Part shown: in pieces, positions 6,304-10,746 of the stretch
How positions within the stretch are numbered: the first letter of the stretch is position 1
How the letters are laid out: every line of letters begins with the position of its first letter
Assembly: GCA_000436695.1 (NCBI GenBank)
Contig: HF992579.1
Coordinates: 1 to 10,746 of the forward strand
Reading direction: 5' to 3'
DNA length: 10,746 bases
Origin: Prevotella sp. CAG:1185
GTDB taxonomy: Bacteria; Bacteroidota; Bacteroidia; Bacteroidales; Bacteroidaceae
Notes under the pieces: generated by a model
The model's database searches: none
Seen by the model: the letters and a program-made list of their open reading frames with translations, nothing else
Told to the model about the DNA's origin: nothing
Program-made: the position numbers and the translations under genes

Positions 6304-7047
6304 ATGAAAACAATGAAATTTTTTACGGCGATAGCGTTGGCCATGATGTCGGTTTTCTCAATAACTTCGTGTGACACTGACGATGATACATATTTGTATT
6401 ATCCCCCCATGCCCAATGCGCTTGTTACGGTAAAGCCTGTCAGTGGTGACGGCTTTTATCTCCAGTTGGACGACAGCACAACTTTGTATCCTGTTAACCT
6501 AAAGAAATCTCCTTATGGAGACAAGGAGGTGAGAGCTTTGGTTTGTTTTACAGAGGTAAAACCTGTAAACGATGATTACACAAAGTCTGTTCAGATTAAC
6601 TGGATGGACAGCATCTTGACAAAACCGGCCGTGGCTTATCCCGGTGAGGGCAACGAAAGTAAATACGGCGAAGACCCGATAGAAATTGTCAAGGATTGGG
6701 TTAACATTGCTGAGGACGGCTATCTCACTTTGCGATTCCGTACACGCTGGGGCAACAATGGCGTGGCACATTTCGTAAACTTGTTTACTGGAGTAAATCC
6801 GGACGATCCGTATGAAGTTGAGTTCCGTCATAACGCTTATGGCGACATAAGTGGTGTCTGGGGCGATGCCCTTGTGGCTTTCCGTCTTAGCGACCTGCCC
6901 GACACCGGCGGCAAGACCGTAAAACTCACATTAAAGTATAAGTCGTTCAGCGGTGAAAAGTCGATACAGTTTGACTATTGCAGCCGTAAGGCTACCGGAG
7001 GAACCGGCGCTGCCGAAAAAGTGGCTTATTCATCTCGTGTGAGATAA
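6304..7047 (+). CDS. NigD-like lipoprotein, probably surface exposed
   Basis: The product is 247 residues from the ATG at 6304. An in-frame ATG at 6256 would add 16 residues ahead of the signal and is less likely; one at 6313 is a close alternative. The signal peptide ends in a lipobox, S-I-T-S-C, with the lipidated Cys at residue 23. Directly after the Cys comes DTDDDTY, an acidic stretch of the kind that in Bacteroidetes acts as a lipoprotein export signal to the cell surface. Motifs such as PNALVTVKP, FYLQLDDSTTLYPVN and SVQINWMDSILTKP fit the NigD-like family, small two-domain Bacteroidetes lipoproteins named after the nig locus of Bacteroides; their role is unknown. It is 148 nt from the upstream gene and is followed by a hairpin at 7084-7120. 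No -7 motif was found in the upstream gap. Confidence 0.8.
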   Translation: MKTMKFFTAIALAMMSVFSITSCDTDDDTYLYYPPMPNALVTVKPVSGDGFYLQLDDSTTLYPVNLKKSPYGDKEVRALVCFTEVKPVNDDYTKSVQINWMDSILTKPAVAYPGEGNESKYGEDPIEIVKDWVNIAEDGYLTLRFRTRWGNNGVAHFVNLFTGVNPDDPYEVEFRHNAYGDISGVWGDALVAFRLSDLPDTGGKTVKLTLKYKSFSGEKSIQFDYCSRKATGGTGAAEKVAYSSRVR

Positions 7048-7083
7048 AATACGGATGATTATTGTTTGTTGATTAATATTTCA

Positions 7084-7120
7084 GAAAAGGCCCCGCTGAA
7101 TATTTGGCGAAGGCCTTTTC
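7084..7120 (+). terminator. Hairpin between the NigD-like gene and the sigma factor
   Basis: A 9-bp perfect stem (GAAAAGGCC at 7084-7092, GGCCTTTTC at 7112-7120) encloses a 19-nt loop that can form a further 3-bp CGC/GCG pairing. It lies 36 nt after the NigD-like stop and only 11 nt before the sigma-factor start. No T-tract follows on the plus strand (GGCATTAAAG comes next); the only T-run is inside the 3' arm. It may be a weak terminator, an attenuator, or a leader structure affecting sigma-factor translation. Confidence 0.55.
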
Positions 7121-7131
7121 GGCATTAAAGA

Positions 7132-7698
7132 ATGGCAAATAGCAACGGCAGATATAACGATAAAGACCTAGTAAGGCTTATAGGCCGGAAAGACAGAGAG
7201 GCTATGAGGCTTCTTTACGACAGGTATGCAGAGTATTTGTCTGCCGTTTGTGGCCGATATATTCCTGACGAAAACGACCGTAAGGATGTACTTCAGGAGT
7301 GCTTTATTAAGATTTTCATGTCTGTCTCCACCTTCGAGTATCGTGGTGAAGGCTCACTGAAGGCCTGGATGGCAAGAATAACGGTTAATGAGTCGTTGAG
7401 GTTTCTTAAGAAAAGCGCAGCTTACAGCTTTATCGAATATAGCGACTCTGTTCCTGATACGGCTGAGGAACCTGAAGTTGAGGATGTTCCCGACGACGTT
7501 ATCAACAAAATGATACTGTCGCTTCCGCCCGGCTACAGAATGGTGTTCAACCTTTATGTTTTTGAAAATAAAAGTCATAAGGAAATAGGACAGATACTTA
7601 ATATAGGTGAAAGTTCGTCTGCATCGCAATTCTCTAGGGCTAAGGCTCTGCTTGTTAAACGTATAAAAGAATATAAAACAGCGCATAAAAACGATTAA
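7132..7698 (+). CDS. ECF-family RNA polymerase sigma factor (Das-like)
   Basis: This 188-residue cytoplasmic protein directs RNA polymerase to a specific promoter set. Sigma region 2 spans about 13-93, with core-binding and -10-recognising helices around DENDRKDVLQECFIKIF and the basic segment after TFEYRGEGSLKAWMARI. An acidic linker (PDTAEEPEVEDVPDD, 108-122) leads to region 4 (about 123-178), whose helix-turn-helix includes SHKEIGQILNIGESSSASQF. There is no region 1.1 or 3, as expected for ECF sigmas. The next gene begins 4 nt downstream and encodes a membrane protein with an anti-sigma-like N-terminus, the usual arrangement of an ECF sigma and its inhibitor. I cannot identify its target promoter motif or autoregulation from the window alone. 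The upstream hairpin (7084-7120) sits in its leader. Confidence 0.93.
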   Translation: MANSNGRYNDKDLVRLIGRKDREAMRLLYDRYAEYLSAVCGRYIPDENDRKDVLQECFIKIFMSVSTFEYRGEGSLKAWMARITVNESLRFLKKSAAYSFIEYSDSVPDTAEEPEVEDVPDDVINKMILSLPPGYRMVFNLYVFENKSHKEIGQILNIGESSSASQFSRAKALLVKRIKEYKTAHKND

Positions 7699-7702
7699 GG
7701 TC

Positions 7703-9025
7703 ATGGAAAAACAATGGATAGATAATCTAAGAAAACGATTTGAAGACAAAAAGGCTCCCGTTCCTGAAGGTTTATGGGATGATATCGAGTCTGCCATGGC
7801 CGATATGGAGCAGCACGGCGGCATGTCTGTCAAAAAGCATCGTGCGCGTACCGTTTCAATATGGGGACGGTGGGCTGCCGCAGCTGTGGCTTGCGCCGTA
7901 GTTGCTGTAGGTATTGTTAGATATGGTAATTCAGAGTCTTCCGATTTCCTGTCGGGGAACAGTCTTGCGCAAAAAGTTGCAGATGTGTCAGATGAGACTT
8001 CAACTATGGAAACGTCTGACGGAACAGCTGTCGGCGGCAGTTTAGAAACTTCGTCGCCGTCTTCAGACAAGTCGGTGTTTAGTGATATTAAGTCAAAAAT
8101 TACCGGTGTTGTCGAAGATGCACGTGAGCGTTCGGCGTCGGATATTGATATTTCTGTAGATGATAAAGATCTTGTTGCAGAAAAATCCTTGTCGGAAAAT
8201 AATGTTGGCGATGTTGATGAAAGACAGAAAAAAGGTGTTTCTGTGGTGAACAGACCTCCTGACAGTCGTAAGGCCAGATATTATAATTCTGGTGATGACA
8301 ATCTTTTGGCTTCGGCTCCGGAGCGTCATCATGTTATTGACGTGTCGGTAGGATTGTATGGAACAAATCTTACTGCTGTCGGATCTTCAGGTAATGGCGG
8401 AACGTTAGCCATGCCTATGAATGTATATGCTGACCCTATAATGAATAAGGATTTTACATTGCTTACAATTGACTCACGACTCAACAGAGCTGATGCTTCT
8501 GAGAATGAAATCAATGTAAAGCATCGTCAGCCGGTTAGGGTAGGAATGTCAGTAAGGTTTAAATTGACAGACCGACTTGGCATTGAGACTGGTATGAATT
8601 ATTCTTATTTGTCGTCGGAAATAGCATCCGGAGACGAGGACGGTGGATTCCGTACGGAGCAGAAACTTCATTATGTGGGTGTGCCGCTCGGTTTGAATTA
8701 TGGTATATGGAGCACCGATTACCTTGAAATTTATGCCTCAGCCGGTGCTACTGCCGAATTTTGTGTCTCTGGTAAATCCGGCACTGATTATGTTTCTGGC
8801 GAAACAATCATAAAGCATTCTGAATATGAAGTTAAAGATAGCCGACCGCAGTGGTCTGTCAATGCTGCTGCCGGAGTTCAGTATAATTTTAATAATGTCA
8901 TAGGAGTATATGTTGAGCCTGGAGTAAGTTATTATTTTAATAATGGAAGCGATGTTACAACAATATATAAGGATAAACCGTTCAATTTTAATTTGAATCT
9001 CGGTCTTAGATTTACTGTCAGATAA
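7703..9025 (+). CDS. Dual membrane-spanning anti-sigma factor with outer-membrane beta-barrel (Dma-like)
   Basis: The product is 440 residues in four parts. Residues 1-50 are a charged, Trp-containing cytoplasmic segment (WIDNLRKRFEDKKAPVPEGLW) ending in basic KKHRAR. Residues 54-73 are one hydrophobic helix rich in Ala/Val. Residues 75-210 are a Ser/Asp/Glu-rich linker with little predicted fold. Residues 211-440 alternate hydrophobic and polar residues with Gly/aromatic strand ends (YVGVPLGLNYGI, EIYASAGATAEFCV, NAAAGVQYNFNN, FNFNLNLGLRF), typical of a small OMP_b-brl/PorT-like barrel. No cleavable signal peptide is seen; the helix is internal and would stay in the inner membrane. The chain would therefore cross both membranes, as in Dma proteins of Bacteroides thetaiotaomicron, where the cytoplasmic part holds a Das ECF sigma. 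The upstream sigma gene, 4 nt away, is the expected partner. The C-terminus ends FTVR rather than in a terminal aromatic residue. Confidence 0.85.
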   Translation: MEKQWIDNLRKRFEDKKAPVPEGLWDDIESAMADMEQHGGMSVKKHRARTVSIWGRWAAAAVACAVVAVGIVRYGNSESSDFLSGNSLAQKVADVSDETSTMETSDGTAVGGSLETSSPSSDKSVFSDIKSKITGVVEDARERSASDIDISVDDKDLVAEKSLSENNVGDVDERQKKGVSVVNRPPDSRKARYYNSGDDNLLASAPERHHVIDVSVGLYGTNLTAVGSSGNGGTLAMPMNVYADPIMNKDFTLLTIDSRLNRADASENEINVKHRQPVRVGMSVRFKLTDRLGIETGMNYSYLSSEIASGDEDGGFRTEQKLHYVGVPLGLNYGIWSTDYLEIYASAGATAEFCVSGKSGTDYVSGETIIKHSEYEVKDSRPQWSVNAAAGVQYNFNNVIGVYVEPGVSYYFNNGSDVTTIYKDKPFNFNLNLGLRFTVR

Positions 9026-9036
9026 AGCTCTTCACA

Positions 9037-9309
9037 ATGTTTGTTGTTATCTTGATAATGTTGTCCGGTATGTTCTTTGGCCGACTTTTGCGTGGACGCC
9101 GATTGACGTTTTTGCCTCGTGTGGTTATGTTCTTTATATGGGTATTGCTCTTTCTGCTTGGAGTTGAAGTTGGGGCAAATCCCAAACTGATAGCAAACTT
9201 AAGGTTACTTGGCATCGAAGCTGTTGTCATAGCTGTTGCCGGTACGCTTGGCAGTGCTTTTCTTGCATGGGAACTTTGGCGATATGTCGAAAGGGGACGT
9301 AAATCATGA
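9037..9309 (+). CDS. lysO: LysO-type lysine exporter, N-terminal subunit
   Basis: This 90-residue inner-membrane protein has three hydrophobic helices (about 1-17, 27-45, 57-77) and a basic C-terminus (RYVERGRKS). LFLLGVEVGANPKLI resembles the LFFMGISLA segment of the first half of Escherichia coli LysO (YbjE), a single chain of about 300 residues that exports L-lysine. Here that half is a separate ORF: its TGA at 9307-9309 overlaps the ATG of the next ORF by ATGA, so the two are probably translationally coupled and assemble into one transporter. It starts only 11 nt after the Dma-like gene and probably shares its transcript. Split LysO genes occur in other Bacteroidetes as I recall, so this is unlikely to be a fresh frameshift. 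Confidence 0.85.
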   Translation: MFVVILIMLSGMFFGRLLRGRRLTFLPRVVMFFIWVLLFLLGVEVGANPKLIANLRLLGIEAVVIAVAGTLGSAFLAWELWRYVERGRKS

Positions 9310-9911
9310 AAGACAGCATAGTCATTGTGGCATTTTTTATTGTTGGAGTGATGTGCGGCTTCGGTAATTTTATTCCGCATTTTGTATCAGGCAATTCAGA
9401 TATAAGTTTTTATGCCTTGTGTGCTCTCATGTTTTTTGTCGGAATGAGTGTAGGCTGTGATTCAAAAATATTTTCGAGTATCCGTTCTGTCAATCCGCGC
9501 CTTATGCTTCTGCCGCTTCTTACTATATTGGGTACATGGGCAGGCGTGACTGTAGTAAGTTTTTTCTTTCCGCGCCATTCTTTATCTGATTTTCTTGCCG
9601 TCGGCTCAGGTTTTGGGTATTATTCTTTGTCAAGCATCTTTATAACAGAATATCGTGGAGCGGAACTTGGCACAATTGCACTACTTGCAAATATCGTCCG
9701 TGAACTTATTGTCTTGTTGTGTGCTCCATTGCTTGTGAAGTTTTTTGGAAAACTTGCTCCTATTTCAGCCGGAGGAGCAACGACAATGGATACTACATTG
9801 CCTGTCATACTGCGCAGTTCTGGTCAGCAGTTTATAATGCTGTCAGTTTTTCATGGTTTCATTGTTGATTTTAGTGTGCCTTTTCTTGTTACGTTATTTT
9901 GTTCAATATAG
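9306..9911 (+). CDS. lysO: LysO-type lysine exporter, C-terminal subunit
   Basis: This 201-residue inner-membrane protein has about five to six hydrophobic helices. It matches the second half of E. coli LysO closely: LMFFVGMSVG at 41-50 against LLFLVGIQL, GSGFGYYSLSSIFITE at 100-115 against ASGFGWYSLSGILLTE, and GGATTMDTTLPVILR at 156-170 against GATSMDFTLPVLQR, with VFHGFI near 181-186. LysO exports L-lysine and protects against toxic lysine analogues such as thialysine; that function here is inferred from similarity. The conserved GSGFG-YYSL and GATTMDTTLPV motifs, which carry the family's acidic and polar core residues, are intact. It overlaps the N-terminal partner by 4 nt. No lysine riboswitch or ArgR site is evident upstream; control may come from the sigma/anti-sigma promoter. 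Confidence 0.92.
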   Translation: MKDSIVIVAFFIVGVMCGFGNFIPHFVSGNSDISFYALCALMFFVGMSVGCDSKIFSSIRSVNPRLMLLPLLTILGTWAGVTVVSFFFPRHSLSDFLAVGSGFGYYSLSSIFITEYRGAELGTIALLANIVRELIVLLCAPLLVKFFGKLAPISAGGATTMDTTLPVILRSSGQQFIMLSVFHGFIVDFSVPFLVTLFCSI

Positions 9912-9930
9912 TTTTTTCTTGTTCTCATTA

Positions 9931-9961
9931 TTTTATATTGGTTATTCCTTATAATATAAAA
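9931..9961 (+). terminator. Weak AT-only hairpin after lysO
   Basis: TTTTATATT (9931-9939) and AATATAAAA (9953-9961) can form a 9-bp A-T stem with a 13-nt loop, followed by CAGTTTTTATTTC. It lies 20 nt after the LysO stop. A stem with no G-C pairs is weak, so terminator function is uncertain, but no better one is visible before the rRNA promoter. Confidence 0.3.
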
Positions 9962-10388
9962 TCAGTTTTTATTTCTTTCTATTGAGGCTCGCTTAAGTTG
10001 AATAGGGTATTATCTCACTTACTGTATTATTAAGCACTTACTATTTTCTTCCTTCATCAATCTTTTGCTTCTTTATTGGCTTAGACATTTATATCGATTA
10101 ATAGAAATTTTAGCTGTTTCTTATTTTTCCACAGATTTTTATGTTTTGACAAGTCCTTTTTTTGTTGCTCTTTTATAATATTTGTAGCAAATCCGGTTCT
10201 TTTATGACCTAACAGATTATATTTATTATTGTTTTTCCCTTAAAAAATACTGTGATTTGGTGTTTACCAATATATTTGCAAAATCTCAATAAAAATGCTT
10301 TTAAAATCATTTTTATCCACATTTCTCTTGATTTATATCAATAACCAATGAAAAATGCATGTTTTTTTGAAAAATAATCTTCAAAAAG
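9962..10388. other. AT-rich spacer upstream of the rRNA promoter
   Basis: I see no gene in this 427-nt stretch. It is strongly AT-rich with many A and T runs, such as the TTTTTTTGAAAAATAA region just upstream of the promoter, suiting an UP-element-like activating region for an rRNA operon. It also holds a perfect DnaA-box 9-mer (10313-10321), a one-mismatch copy (TTTTCCACA at 10125-10133) and an isolated TATATTTG at 10271-10278 that could be an extra upstream promoter but has no -33 partner. Confidence 0.6.
10313..10321 (+). promoter_or_regulatory. DnaA-box 9-mer
   Basis: TTATCCACA is an exact match to the consensus DnaA binding box. A single box may be chance in AT-rich DNA or a regulatory DnaA site at the rRNA operon; one near-match lies 188 nt upstream. 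No box cluster typical of an origin is seen. Confidence 0.35.
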
Positions 10389-10420
10389 TTTGCGAGATTA
10401 GAATAAACCCCTTATCTTTG
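10389..10420 (+). promoter_or_regulatory. rRNA operon promoter (sigma-ABfr type)
   Basis: TTTG at 10389-10392 and TATCTTTG at 10413-10420 are separated by 20 nt, an exact fit to the Bacteroidetes housekeeping promoter (-33 TTTG, -7 TAnnTTTG). Transcription should begin near 10426-10428, about 255 nt before 16S. The A/T tracts just upstream are typical of strong rRNA promoters. It is the only promoter in the window with both elements at correct spacing. Confidence 0.9.
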
Positions 10421-10424
10421 CACT

Positions 10425-10449
10425 CGCTTTCACAACGATAGTGATAGCG
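10425..10449 (+). other. Hairpin at the start of the rRNA leader
   Basis: CGCTTTCAC (10425-10433) pairs with GTGATAGCG (10441-10449), eight of nine positions with one T-T mismatch and a 7-nt loop. It would lie at the very 5' end of the pre-rRNA and may stabilise it or influence early elongation. Confidence 0.5.
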
Positions 10450-10460
10450 AACAAAAAATG

Positions 10461-10470
10461 AGTTCTTTGA
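10461..10470 (+). promoter_or_regulatory. boxA-like antitermination element in the rRNA leader
   Basis: AGTTCTTTGA resembles the bacterial boxA core (TGCTCTTTNA) bound by NusB-NusE, which lets RNA polymerase pass through untranslated rRNA. Its place about 35 nt into the leader is the expected one. The match is partial. Confidence 0.45.
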
Positions 10471-10638
10471 AAGATTGAGATATACAACAGAAACAGTACA
10501 GGCCTTCAATCATTTCTCGAATGAGAAAGATGAAGGGATAGAACATGTAGGGTCCCGTTAAGTTTTAGATTATTCTTAAACAACGAAGATTCACATATAC
10601 TGGATAACGAACGCGAACATTACAGAGCAAGATTAACG

Positions 10639-10662
10639 AGTATCGATTTTCGGATCGGTACT
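10639..10662 (+). other. Hairpin just upstream of mature 16S rRNA
   Basis: AGTATCGAT (10639-10647) pairs with ATCGGTACT (10654-10662) over nine positions with one G-U wobble and a 6-nt loop. It ends 18 nt before 16S and may be part of the pre-16S processing structure. The downstream half of the long processing stem lies outside the window. Confidence 0.4.
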
Positions 10663-10680
10663 ACATTATAAAGAGATTTT

Positions 10681-10746
<66 letters not shown>

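Noticed and set aside
7354..8070. 238-codon minus-strand ORF across the sigma/anti-sigma junction
   Set aside because: It is antisense to two well-supported genes and has no domain character.
9306..9309. Frameshift or sequencing error splitting lysO
   Set aside because: The clean ATGA overlap, separate starts and a break in a loop between helices fit a natural two-gene arrangement.
9962..10388. Replication origin
   Set aside because: Only one exact DnaA box and one near-match are present, with no cluster or origin-associated genes.

Overview
The window comes from a Bacteroidales chromosome, probably Prevotella-like. The rRNA promoter is the Bacteroidetes type (TTTG, 20-nt spacer, TATCTTTG). 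The first 66 nt of 16S rRNA have the Bacteroidales form. The gene content is typical of the phylum: a NigD-like lipoprotein, a DUF4831 protein, a sigma/anti-sigma pair whose anti-sigma ends in a beta-barrel, and a split LysO. The genus is an inference; the 16S fragment is too short to settle it.

Layout. Positions 1-1030 are a decayed or accessory stretch. It holds the edge of a type I restriction specificity (hsdS) sequence on the minus strand with no usable start. It also holds a copy of the last codons of adk plus an adk-like terminator hairpin. Positions 1032-2036 carry one minus-strand gene for an unrecognised exported protein, with its own terminator and promoter motif. Positions 2211-3450 hold the minus-strand pair hpt-adk, ending in a strong terminator. 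The two adk 3' ends (361-409 and 2263-2311; 47 of 49 bases identical) bracket the exported-protein gene, which looks like either an integration-type boundary duplication or an old segmental duplication.

A short divergent promoter region separates hpt from the plus-strand genes. The first is a bifunctional NAD(P)HX epimerase/dehydratase (3508-5025) whose promoter motif nearly touches its start codon. It is followed by a DUF4831 exported protein (5094-6155) and a NigD-like lipoprotein (6304-7047).

The most interesting block is 7132-9911. An ECF sigma factor is followed 4 nt later by a protein that has a short cytoplasmic anti-sigma-like segment, one inner-membrane helix, a long low-complexity linker and a C-terminal outer-membrane beta-barrel. 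This matches the dual membrane-spanning anti-sigma (Dma/Das) architecture described in Bacteroides thetaiotaomicron, and would let one polypeptide report outer-membrane state directly to a cytoplasmic sigma factor. Eleven nt further on is a LysO-type lysine exporter encoded as two ORFs overlapping by ATGA. The close spacing suggests a single sigma/anti-sigma/exporter transcript.

Positions 9912-10680 form an AT-rich spacer leading to an rRNA operon: one perfect DnaA-box 9-mer, a complete sigma-ABfr type promoter, leader hairpins, a boxA-like element, and the start of 16S rRNA at about 10681, cut by the window edge.
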